A stretch of 64,000 bases of DNA from Earliella scabrosa (taxonomy: Eukaryota; Basidiomycota; Agaricomycetes; Polyporales; Polyporaceae). The notes under the pieces were generated by a model. It was not told the DNA's origin. It searched no databases and saw nothing but the letters and a program-made list of their open reading frames with translations. Shown piece after piece: positions 23,513 to 34,952 of the stretch; position 1 is the first letter of the stretch, and the number at the start of each line of letters is the position of its first letter. The position numbers and the translations under genes are program-made. The stretch is from NCBI GenBank assembly GCA_022605405.1, contig JABYQQ010000007.1, positions 682,001 through 746,000 on the forward strand. Reading direction: 5' to 3'.

Positions 23513-24058
23513 TTCAGCAGCACCGGTGCTGGAGGTGGAATATGGAAGGTAGACGGCGGGGATTGTAGGGGGTCAAGACGCAAGCGGGGAGAGTAGGTCG
23601 GCCAGGCGTTCAAGATGTTGGACGTTAGTCAGCGTTGTCGCAGAGAAGCAAAGGTGGTGGGTGCAGGCGGTACAGGAGTGTTTGATACAATAGACGATCA
23701 GAGCTGGGGCACTCCGGACAAATTTTGACTAAGCAATTCCAGATATCTTCGATCCCGCTCCGTGACGTTCGGAACGTTCAACATTGCGTATGAACCCATG
23801 GCCAACCGCAGGCAAACAGATTGATACATGGATCGTACACATGTGTGCTCGACGTTGTACAGGGTGGTGTGCAACAAGCTACAGTACTAAAGCCTCCCCT
23901 CATCCCCACCGCAGCCTTCATCCAGATCTCGCACTGATTGTGAAGTACCGTAACAACGAGAAGTGGACCAAGGAACGGACTATCGGCACTGACATACAAG
24001 AAGGCCTAAACCGAGGATCCCGAACGGCGAGGATCCCAAACACCAGACCGAAGCTGAA
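23513..24058. other. Intergenic region between the two TF paralogs
   Basis: 546 bp between the TF A start and TF B stop. It should hold the TF A promoter. No gene is seen. Confidence 0.4.
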
Positions 24059-27000
24059 TCACAAGTTCAGCCCCAGCTGGTGCACCATCGCCTGCCACGT
24101 CGCGTCCGCCTCCGCCTGGCTGGGCACCGGCTCAGCTCCCGCCTGCGGCTGCGGGCCCTGAGGTATCGCAGCCCCTCCCGTCGCGTTCAAAAAGTTCGCA
24201 ATCCAGTCAAAGTTCTGAATCTGCGAAAAGTCGACCACCTGCTGCGGCCCCGGCGTAACCTGTGGCGGCTGCGACATCGTCGCGTCCATCGGCGGCGGGA
24301 TCATCGTCTCGGCCAAAAAGTCAAAGTTGAACTCGGCTCCGCCGTACGGTGGCGGCGGGGCGTTCGCCGCCAGCAGCGCCACGTCGTCGAACCGATGCGA
24401 GTCTTGCGCGACCGTCGGCTGGATGACGCCGTTGGGATTGCTCGAGAGCTCGAAGACGGACGGCGGGGCGCGTGAGCCGAGGTAGCCTTCGATGCACCTG
24501 TTCACCTCTTCGCCGTTGCATCGCAGCAGCCGCTCGCCGATGGTCTTGATCAGCTGCGTCTTGCCCCCGAGCCGGTCCAGCTCGGACTCGACCAGTGCGG
24601 CGTCCTCGGCGACCACCTTCGCGTTCGCTGCTTGTGCTTGCTTCCGCAGTTTCCGAAGGACGTGCTGCGAGCGCATTTGAGTGTATGTTCTGACGCAGGT
24701 AAGGTCCGAGAGCACGTACTATGTTGTTCGATGCGATCTGACTCTGGTGTGCGGCCTCTTCGAATAAGTCGCAGATTTTATCCAGCTCCATCAGCGCAGG
24801 GCCCGCAAGGTTGGACATGGGTGCACGGGTAACCAGGAGACACAGCAGGATCTGTCAAAACGTCAGCTGCGGCCGCGTCGATGCGGTAGTAAGATGTCGT
24901 ACAGCACAACCCAATGCATGTGACCACGGCACGCTGATACGCGCGGAAATATTGGGAGCAGTGCGGTAGGCCGATTGCACGGCATTGAGGATCCTCCACG
25001 CGGAACGGTAGATGATCATGACGGAGGCCCCATATCTATGTCGCAGCGGATCGTCGGATGAGTCCTTCAGCGCCTGTGAGAGATATGGCCGGTGAAGGTT
25101 GAGATGCGCTGAGTGTGTCGGGTGAGCGGGACTGCCCGAGCATGAACAGGGAAGGACGTACTCGACTCCTTGTACAGAGTCGCGAGAAGACTCTGCATCG
25201 TCCGTACCACGTTGTCATCGGTACTTCTGGGATCTACTTCCTGCACGGGCGGTTCAGGGAAATCGCGCACGCGCTTGTCGAGCTCCATAATCTTGGTGTA
25301 TGTCGGCGACTTCGCCGCAAAGGCCGAAGTCATGATGTTGTGCAGCAGCTTTGTGTACTGCCAAGTCCAAGCGTGGACTATTGAAGACGTCGGTATGATT
25401 GAATGCCGAGGCCGCAGGGAAAGACACTCACAATCTGTCCTCCAGCGTGTACCGCTGATTGTCGTGATTTCTTCCCCCGTGGGTATTTCACAGTCCACAA
25501 ACGCTAAATTGATGCTCGGCGGCCGGCCGAAACCAAAGCTCTGTGGATTGTTGAGGGACGCTTCAACGGCTGCTTCGAGTAAAGCGTACACACCAGCCAA
25601 GTATCTTGCGTGAAGACCTGCCAAAACACGCGGGCTCGCTTTGCTGAAGCCGCATCGTCCAATTGCCACTTGCAACTGGAGGCATCTGCGAAGATCAGAG
25701 CGGTATATGTCAACTCCTGCACGTCGAGCAATAACGAAGGAAACGCACGCAATCCGATCTAAAGAGGTCACATTTGAGTCTCTTTCTGACACAATAGCAC
25801 GGGACAAGGACTTACGGTGAATCCAAGAGTGACGGCATTTCGAGTCGTAACCCATGCCTTGTGTGAGCCGGTATGTGCAGGCTCGCAATCTGCCAGCTCG
25901 AGGTAATTCCCCATGTAGAGCTAAAATGAACATCAGCTGCTGCCATCCCACGTTGGCACGAACGCTGTACGCACGATAGCTTGTATGGCCGCCAGCGTCG
26001 TATCGTACGTGGGCGGCGCCCACCGCAGCGCGATGCGGGCGAGAAGGTAGTATTCCTGCGCTTCGGCCGCATACGGCGGGCTTTTCGGGTCAAAAAGGGT
26101 TGCGAGGGAGAAGATCATGAAGAGCAGAGCCAGTGCATGCTTCCGAGTGACATGGCTATATTCTCCCCTGTGTGCATGAACAGAGAAGGGGTCAGGCGCT
26201 GTCAAGCACTGGGGTGGGTGGCACGAGCACTCACTGAGGTTTCTGATATATGGCCTGAACCATCTCTGTGTATACGTATTCCCTAGGCAAGGGGTACCAA
26301 CTATGGCACACAAAGATGAGCGATCCCATGATCCCAGCAACCAATGTCGACGAATACGCACATAAACTTCGAGCATTCGAAGTAGATATCGACCAAGCGG
26401 AGGCCTTCTTCCATAGGCGGGATACAGGAGATGACCTCCTCTCCCACGGATTCATTAGTGCAGAACACGTCAAGTTCTTTGCACGCTTCATCAATCGTCA
26501 TCTGCGACAGTCGAGGCAACCTGATCTTGTCAACGAAGGGCGTGAGCCTCTCCGGCGCCTACGTCCCCGTCAGTCTTATCGTTCGCTGCAAAGGCCCCGG
26601 CTAGCAACCTACGTGAATGAGATACTAAGATACATCTATCAGCGACAGTTTTGAAGCAGGATGAGACGGCGGCACGTACCTCTGTTCGAGCGGTCTGGCC
26701 GAAGAACCGCGCCTCCCCGCGGTTACCAAGCGTCAACGTTCCTAATCGATGACGTCAGCGCATCCGCGAGCCAACACGACGCAAAAACATACCAAATGTA
26801 TCAAGTACCTCCTGCTCTTCCTCCTGGGAAGGGTCGGACGGAGGCGACTGCGAGCTGGTGCTGCTGCTCGAAGGGGCCGACGACCCCGGCGGCGATGCCC
26901 CCGACGAAGAATCGCTAGGAGACGAGTTCGCAGGGAGCTGGGCCGGTTGCAACAGCGGATGGGGCTCGTCCGGCGACACCTTTGCCTGCATCGTCTGCAG

Positions 27001-27601
27001 AGCAGCCTCCAGCTGTGCGATTTTGTCTTTCAGCTCCTCCACCTCGGCCGCGGCCTTGAGCCTGCGCAGAAGAAGTTCAGCAATCATCGTCGAATGCTGA
27101 GCCCCTGAGTGAAGCGTGTATACGCACTTTGGGCCCTTTGTAGTGGGCAGCGAGCCTCGAAACGCACAGAGATCAGCCGCACTATTCATAGAACCGGGGC
27201 CAATCAGGCCAACCGCTTGCTTACCGTCGGGACAGAGCGCGGCGCACCCTCTCTTCGTGCACGACTCGCATGGGACCTGCAGGAGAGGCGGGTGGGTCAG
27301 TGTCGCGAGCCCGTCGAGCCCACACCAAACTCCGAAAGAGAGAGCAGAACACGAACCTGCCGGTCGCATCGCAATTTCAGCCTGTGCGTGAAGGGCGAGA
27401 AACGAGCAAGATTGAATCAGCTCCCGGGTCCCACTCATCGTGCAGGACATTCCCCGCTCGGACATACCTCCGGCACTCCGCGCAAGACACAGGCACCCTG
27501 CCGGGCTTGCGTCGCTGCTTGTCGCTGCCGTTGCCCGCGCTCGCGCTGCTGCTGCTGCCGGCCTGGGGCTCCTTCGGGTCTGTCGTCCTCACGGGTGCCA
27601 T
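24059..27601 (-). CDS. Zn2Cys6 transcription factor B, fungal-specific TF domain
   Basis: Paralog of TF A with parallel exon structure. The start MAPVRTTDPKEPQ leads to a Zn2Cys6 cluster SCAECRR|LKLRCDRQ|VPCESCTKRGCAALCPDG, each part in its own exon (27601-27470, then near 27380 and 27280). A coiled coil (EVEELKDKIAQLEAALQTM) and a Ser/Pro linker follow, then LTLGNRGEARFFGQTARTE, APERLTPFVDKIRLPRLSQ, and the core TF domain: PPYAAEAQEYYLLARIALRW, GLHRDASSCKW, RARVFWQVFTQDTW and FGFGRPPSINLAFVDCEI. The C-terminus has a conserved helix HVLRKLRKQAQAANAKV and ends ADATWQAMVHQLGLNL. No premature stop is seen in either paralog. Regulation and targets are unknown; the Ppo gene is the next gene upstream. 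Confidence 0.9.
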
Positions 27602-28084
27602 GCTGTTGTGTTTGTTCAGAAGATTGATGGTCGCACAATAGGTGCTCTGTAGCTGTGGCTGTAGCTGCGAGGGGTCGCTTTTATCGGGGCGATAAGTGCC
27701 AGCGACAATCCGCCGGCTAGAGCCTTCCGTCGATCACAGCCGCGTCTAGCCGCCGGGAGGACCCAACAGACGCCCGTTCTCGGAGCCTTCGCCGCCTCAA
27801 ATGACTCGGCCCTAATGCTGACGCGTCCTCTCGGCATTCGGCACCTCGCCTGCGTTTGGGCGAGTAGTAAGTTGGTAATCACCGAGCTTAACCTCGTCCA
27901 TAAGTACAGCAACGTTCGTCCAGCAAACTACTCCAAAACTACTCATGCGTAAACGTAGAATGGTCATTCAGTCGTAATCATCAAGTCGTACATGTCATGC
28001 GAGGCTATAACGAGCACTAACAACGTTAACGTCGAGCAAAGCAGCGATACCCGACAACGAATCCCTTCAACACCACCTCATTGT
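27602..28084. other. Intergenic region, TF B start to Ppo stop
   Basis: 483 bp, holding the TF B promoter and the Ppo 3' UTR. No gene or TATA box is evident. Confidence 0.4.
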
Positions 28085-31000
28085 TTACGCGCCGTACTGA
28101 ACACACAAACATCCTGTCAGCACGGCAAGCCAACATCTCTACGCACACAAAATACTCACCGTGAGCTGCATCGAGCTCGGCCAGTGGTCAGGCAGACCAA
28201 TGTGGTTGATGTAGTCGTCGTGCTCGATCCCGTACTTGAACACATCGACCTCGCCGATCTGGCCAGGCGAGCCGGGGACGCGGCGCAAGCCGGGCAGCTG
28301 GTAGATCGTCTTCACCAGCTCGACGACGAGCTACACAATATATCAAGTCGTCCTTGTCAGCGTCTTTCCCTCTCGCGGGAGGACAGAGCGGGCACCCACC
28401 TCCTCGGCCTGGACGTTGCCCAAGCACTTGTAGTAGCACGCGTCCTGCATGACAGCGTACGCCGCCGCGGGGCGGCGCGGGTTCACGCTCAGCGGCTCAG
28501 GGAAGTCGGTCGGCTACATCACAGAAGCGTGGGGTAGTCAGCATCTCGCCGACCTCAAAGTTTGCGAAGTACGCGGAGTGTGGGCGGCGGGGGCGGGCGT
28601 GGAGATGTGAAGGGAAGACGTTTCTCACGTTCACGAGGGCCTTCTTCAGGTTCAGGACGTACGTCTGCTTCACCTTCCCAGCGGGCTTAGCCTCCTCGCG
28701 CAGAATCGTCGCGAACTGCATGGAAGAGGAATCAGTATGATTGACAGCTCCCCAGCCTGTGTCGGCTCCGACACCGTCGTAGAGTCAAAACGCACCTGGG
28801 GTGCCAGACCTATATGGGGGAGCGGGAGTGGTCAGCATTCGGCGACTGTGGGGCAGGGTGGACAACGAGCCCAAGCTGGTGGTGACTTACGTTGCGCTTC
28901 CCTCACGTACCCGCGCAGCAGGTCGAGGCTTGCGGAGTCACTTGCAGCCGCGAGTCGAACGACCTCCGCGCGCTCCTTTGCGCGTTCGTCCCGGAGGTAG
29001 AAGTCCACGACCTGCGCCACGGCTGGAGCGGGTGCTTAGTCATACGAGGACATCGTAGGTTCAAAGGCGGGGCCACAGCAACTCACTCTTGGCGAGCGTC
29101 ACGGACGAGGAGACTGCAAACCCGAGGATGTCGGCGACGAGCTGGTCGTGCGGCGCCTTGGACGTCGCGATCTTGGAGAGGAAGTCGTGCGCGGGCTCGT
29201 GGGTGTGCGGGATGAGCTTGCCGATCGTCGACTGGTCTCGCAGTCACGAGTGAGTACCTCCACGGCAAGAGAACAATGTGCAAGACATACGGCGATGAAG
29301 CTGGGCGCAGCATCGCTCAGGGCCTTCTCGATGAACTGCGTCAAGATCTGCGTGAAGTAGGAGGCGCGCCTGCTGATGGACCAGTTGTTCTCCGGTTGCG
29401 CGTTCAGGTAGACAGCACTGCATGTCCGGTCGATGAGCACCACGTTGACGCGCAACCTTTATACACGTACCAGAACACGAGGCGAAGCATGTCGTTGACC
29501 TCCTGAGGAGTGAACAAACCGTCCCTCTTGTGGATCGTCTTGAGCGGGATACCGAGCTGATGACCAATAGATGTCAGGATTCGACTCACTCCCTCACCCA
29601 AGGGAACGTACGATGAACTCGGACACCCAGTAGACGGGAACGAGGTTAATGACATTGCCGACGATGTCGATCCTCTTCCCGGGAATCCCGCTGAGCGTGT
29701 ACGTGTGGTCCTTGATGAGCTCCTGCGCGGTCGTGCGGAAGAACGCCTTGTGTCCCGCGAACGCCTCCTGGTTCGGGAACATCGCCTGCGCGAGCGCGAC
29801 CTTCCGCTGCTCCGGTCTATCAATGCACGCGTCAGCCCCCAGCACACACCCTCAATCACAACGACCGGGCCTGTATACGCACACGTTCGCGACGACGGAG
29901 AACTTGCCCACGCTCTCCACAAACACCTCGCTCTCCACGGTCTTGTACGCCGCCCCGTTCTTCAAGATCGCGTCGATCTCCTTCACGGTCTCGACGACCT
30001 TCTCGACGGGCTTCGCGACTGGGCGCTCGAGCGTGTACGACTGCGCGATCCCGAGCTTCTTCAGGTTGCTCGCCGTCGTCTGCGGCGTGAAGAACGGGAA
30101 CAGGCCGTAGACGCTGTTCTAGATATCGATGCAATCTCAGCACAACAAACTTCTCCGACGGAAGGAGACAGACATCGGCTGCGTCTGCATCTGCTACTCA
30201 CTGCGGGGTAGTGCCTGGGAAGGTGGCGGAAGAGCAGCCGGGGGATGGCTGCGCCGAACGCGCCGTTGTTAGGGTCCCGAGCGCAGTCCTGGAAACCCCA
30301 CGCGGTCAGGTTGGCAGCTGTTGTTTCGCCGGGGCGTCATAGTGGTTGGAGTAGATGTTATGGATGTCGCGCGCGCAGGAGCGAGGTGTCCGGATTATGA
30401 TGTGGAGGTTGAGCGCGACAAGAGAAAGACACAAAACACAGGACACAGGACCGCAGCACAAGGGCAGAGCAGAACAAAGAAATAGAGTTAGCATACACCG
30501 CCCGTCATGATCATCATAACAAGAGACCACATACGCGTGTAGTCGGTGGTGTAGAAGCGGTCGCCTGGGACAGCATCCGGACCTTGTCAGTATCCCTCAT
30601 ACACCCACGGAAGGAGCCATGTGCAGGCTGTCGTTGCAGCACTCACCGCGGACGAGGGCGATGGCATCGCTCAAGATCGCGCGCGTCATCGTGTAACCGC
30701 AGCAAATGCCAGACGCAGGTCCCAGGTCCATAATTTCCTGCCCAACGTGAAACCGTCAGCAGATCAGCCACACGTCACGCGTGCGCCCCGCTGGAGATGA
30801 GACGACGCTACTGACCTCCGCCTGCAAACCCGGATAGAGTTCGAGGTTGTCGATGTGCCCGTACAGCTTGCGCGCAGTGTCCTATGGTCCCGTCCGCCAC
30901 CACCACAATTGCAAGCCGTGTCAGCATCACACTTAGTTGGTCAAGAAAGTGACATAACACTGACCGCAATCTCCTTGTCCGGGTTCCACTCCTCGAAGGT

Positions 31001-33109
31001 CTCGAAGCGCTTCAAGCCGAGCCACTCACGGAACTCGTTCATCGTGCACACGCCCCATTCGCGCGCTTGGAGCATACCCATGATCTCAACGATGCGCAGC
31101 GGGGCGGGCGAGCCCCGAGCACGGTACGCGCCCGACACCTGCTCCGTCGCGTCGTGCAAGACCCGCGCGAGGTCGTCGTCCGAGAACCGGCCGTCCGGAC
31201 CACGCTTGAGGTCCGCAAACGTGCGCGTGCGCGGGTTCTTGTCGACGTTCATGAACGTGCGCACGACGCCGCTCTTGAAGTCGTTGATGTCGAGCTTGTT
31301 CAGCGGCTTGCCCGGGAAGGCCGCGTTGAATATGTCCTCGGTCCACTTGATGTGGTCCTTTGCGGTCGTCGCATGCCACTGTGTGCCATCAATATGAGGC
31401 GCGGTTGAATGAGGGAGATGGGATGAGACGGGACGTACGCGGTAGAGAACGTTGAACTCGACAGAGCACTGGTTGCCGTCACCGCGACCGACGACGTCGC
31501 CCTTGGGCGTGGTGATCGGCTGCATATATCGACCCAATGGCCATTTAGGACCATCACAATCTCTGTAGAAGGGGAAATACGCACGTCAAACGGATTCATG
31601 CTCCACGAGACACCATCGCGGCCCAGCCCGAGGAAGCCTGCCACATAGTCGCCAAAGATCATCGCCATGAAGTTACCGCAGCTGCGAGTGCGAGCTGTGA
31701 GACAAACTACCCGGGGGAAGCATGGACATGTGAGCACGTACTTGATCAGGCGAGCGGTCTGGAAGATCTCCTCGTCCTGGCGGGCGCGCTTCGCAGCATC
31801 CTCAGGAGGGGGTTCCAACCAGGTTCCACGCTCGTTAAGCTTCAGAATCTTCTCGGCAATGTACTGTGAAGGGAGGGGAACACCTTGTTAGTTCAGTAGT
31901 CTCGCACGACGCCATGGTACTTACGTTATGGTTCCTGCTGAAAAGAACGAGAAGAGCGGTCGAAGCCGGCGGAACGAAAACAAGACGTTCCTCGGCAAAG
32001 GCGTCCGGGTAGAGCAACCCGCGGCCGGAAGCCTTGTCACGAACGGCATCTTGCTCAGCCTGGTTCGTCCCGTACAGGACGGAGAGGTCGAGGTAGGACG
32101 ACGTGTTGTTCCTCGTGTTATCCCGAGGATCAGTGCGGAAGAGCTGATGCGTGACCAGGGACGCGAACGCGAACGTCAGGGATGAGTTGCCTCCAGGGTG
32201 AGGTTTGAACTACGGCAAAGGATGCGTCAACTAACGGTGAGAATTCGACTGCTCAAAGCTCACTCACGTCACGAGCAATGATGAGCGAGTCGACTACCTC
32301 TCCGACGTCGGGAAGAGTGTGCGGGTTCAGGGGGAACTTGTTCTGCACGCTGCGCGCGTACGGCATGCCTGCCTTGCCCAAGTTCGGGAGGTTGACATTG
32401 TTACCGCTTCCGTCCGCGCTCCGGTAGGTGAACTGGAGTCGTGGGCTGGTAGACGCATTCTCGGGGGCCGGGGCTGCGGGAGGGGGGCCGGTTTGCGCGC
32501 CGGCGGGGAAATCGGTGCCGATGTAGGTGTCAGGGGGGTGGGGAAGAGTGTTATACAGTAGCGTGATAACTTGGTCATTGCCGAACTTGGACTCTTTGGA
32601 ACCCTCAGGCAACATAGCCAACGTATGCAGCGCTTTTGTGAACTACAGGACGGAATCAGTGGTTGGTCGCGGATGCCGGGCAATCAACAAGCTACATACT
32701 ATGTTGGTGCGGTCATCAACGCTGCCCTTGTTGACGAGAGCATCGAAGACGCCCAGGTACGTCTGCGAGAATGTTCAGTATATGCACGGAACGGAGAAGA
32801 GACATGATGTGGTGATACCTTGGGGTCGAGGAGCTCGCCGGCGTTCTTGACGGTCTTCTGGAGAGTATCACTGACGTTGCGGGTTACATTGTACAAGTTG
32901 GAGTGGGGATCGTCGTTGGTGGTAGCCGCGGAGATGGGCTGGACCTCGGAGTCGTAGCGGCCGTCCGGAGAAGTCGGAAGGGAACGGGCAGCGAGATACT
33001 GGACGTCTGCGACAGTCTGAAACGGGAACGATCAGATCGCACGTCGACCGTCAAATTCGGGAGGAGGAGGCGCTCATACCACGACATCTTTGAGGCCGTC
33101 AAGCACCAT
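28085..33109 (-). CDS. Psi-producing oxygenase-type fatty acid dioxygenase with P450 domain
   Basis: Ppo (linoleate diol synthase) enzymes oxidise C18 fatty acids to hydroperoxides with a haem peroxidase domain, then isomerise them with a fused P450, making oxylipins that steer sporulation. The gene has many short introns. The start MVLDGLKDVV at 33109 is followed by TYLGVFDALVNKG, PDTYIGTDFPAG, the distal haem His in FASLVTHQLF, SSYLDLSVLYGTNQAEQ and the catalytic Tyr in FNVLYRWHATT (restored across an intron near 31440-31380). The P450 part has the K-helix ExxR as YVREAQRLAPQ (about 28900/28790) and the haem-thiolate Cys in YYKCLG (near 28440). Both centres look complete, so a bifunctional enzyme is likely; regiospecificity cannot be read. 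The last exon encodes only YGA. Confidence 0.92.
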
Positions 33110-33192
33110 GTTTTCGATAGCTGTGGGGGATTCGTGAGGTGATGGAGATGATGGAGGGGATAGAGAGATTGGAGGAGCGCGAGAGGAAGGTG

Positions 33193-33199
33193 ATATATA
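33193..33199 (-). promoter_or_regulatory. TATA-like box of the Ppo gene
   Basis: TATATAT on the minus strand, about 85 bp upstream of the ATG at 33109. Confidence 0.5.
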
Positions 33200-34863
33200 G
33201 AACGGACGGTGGCCTCGCCCACTCGAGAACTGGGGAAGGATGGGGGACAGGTAGGGAAGAGCTGTCGACCGGCGATTGAGAGTGCCGAACAGGCGTCCCG
33301 TTGGCGTTTGTCGGAGAGGAAATGGTTACTGAATTGGAGTGCGACAGCAACAAGCCGACGTACCCCTGCGCCGATATATGCCAGAGCCCGGTTGTGGCAG
33401 GCGGAGGCAGGACAGACAGGGCGGTATAGGCGATCTGGGTGTCCGATATGGTATCAGTGGCTGCACGAGATGTGACCGATGGGCGAGTCTCACGGGAAGC
33501 ACGCGCGTGTGCAGGCCACCATCCTCGTTTGGCAGAGCTACATTGACACTCGCTCGAGCCGCCTTTATGACCATTCCATGCCATCGCGAAGATGCCAACA
33601 CTCTTCGCCGCCCGCCTATTGCCGCAGACGTAGAAAATAGCATGCACACGGCGAGGCTTCCCAGATATCTGTTAGCTCACAATAGCACAGAGATGGAGCA
33701 CAGGCCTGCAACGAGGCGTCTTCCCGCATGGTCGATAAGGCGCGCGATGCTGTCCAGTCATCCAGCGCATCATGCAGCGTCCTGCCAGATCGGGGGAATA
33801 TGGCCGATGACAAGCGGAGAGCAAGGCAGCAGATCGAGCTGGCTACGAGTAGTCTTGTCTCAGTGCCTGTCTTGGACTGAGAGCAGAGAGGACGCGGTGT
33901 TGGACGTCGTCCGGGGCTGTCCCCTCCTGCAAGAGCTTCCGCAAGAACGCCGGATGATCGCTTACCCATCGTCCCGATCCCATCTCTCGTGATTGCGTGG
34001 GGTGGGCGTCTACGTTTCTGCTTCCGCTCACCGCGGAATGACGCTCTCGATTCCTCCTTCGTCCTTCTTTCGTGCTCTCGTCCAAGAGCCAGCTCTTCAA
34101 TCCAACCTCTCTCTTGCACCTCGATCTTCGCTGTTTTTTGCACATGCTATAGTCTCGCAGAATACGCACACCGGCGACGATCGCTGATTGAATTGAATGA
34201 TTCGTGTGTTAGACTTGCATCGCATCGCAATCATTATGCCCGAACTGCCTCGGAGCTCTCGCCCATCTCTATGCAACTCTCTCCTCTTTTCCTGGCCTCC
34301 GAGCACTCGTCTCCCAACAACGCGCTTCTACATCTTGGCCAACGGCTTCCGACGCCCTCGCGCCTTTCCGTCGGTGACTCCGTAGGCCATTGGCGTTTCG
34401 CCGCTGTCAGAGACTACACGCTCGCACGCCGCGTATGTGGCTTCTTGATGTTAGCTAGTCCACAGTGCTATGTCGGCTTGGCTTCTTGGTGGTATTGGGA
34501 ACTAGCTTCTCCGGTTCTCATGTGCACACACTCGTCGGATCTGTGTATACAATCCTCCGGTGCGACGCGCGACACGCTGAAGACCCGACTAACTCTCTCC
34601 TCAACGTCTCCTGTCTTGACTCCCCACAACTTCACCGCACTCGAGTTCCGTGAGTCCGTCCGCGGTTCGCTACCCCAGTGCCGAGGCGCCGATCATTTGT
34701 TCCGTCTCCATCTGCTGTACAAACAGCTGTCCCAAAGACTCCCCCGCCGCCCCCCGCCGAGCGCGCCCGCCATCACAACATCTGCACACCGCCGCCGCCG
34801 AGCAAGCGGATCTCGTAATTTAAATAAAAGACGACCCTATATGGGTACGTGTCTCCCGAAGCT
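33200..34863. other. Long divergent intergenic region between Ppo and DUF2235 paralog 1
   Basis: About 1.7 kb between two divergent genes, large for this window. A 334-codon plus-strand frame (33989-34993) exists but has no family motif and overlaps the start of the next gene in another frame. Likely regulatory space, possibly with a non-coding transcript. Confidence 0.4.
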
Positions 34864-34870
34864 CTATATA
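34864..34870 (+). promoter_or_regulatory. TATA-like box of DUF2235 paralog 1
   Basis: TATATAT 83 bp upstream of the ATG at 34953. A second AT-rich word, TTTAAATAAA, lies at 34819-34828. Confidence 0.5.
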
Positions 34871-34952
34871 TCCAGACCCCTTCTTCTCCCTCGTCCTCCG
34901 TCCTTCTTCTTCACGACTGCTTACGACCACTTCTTCAGCTTCACGACCCGAC

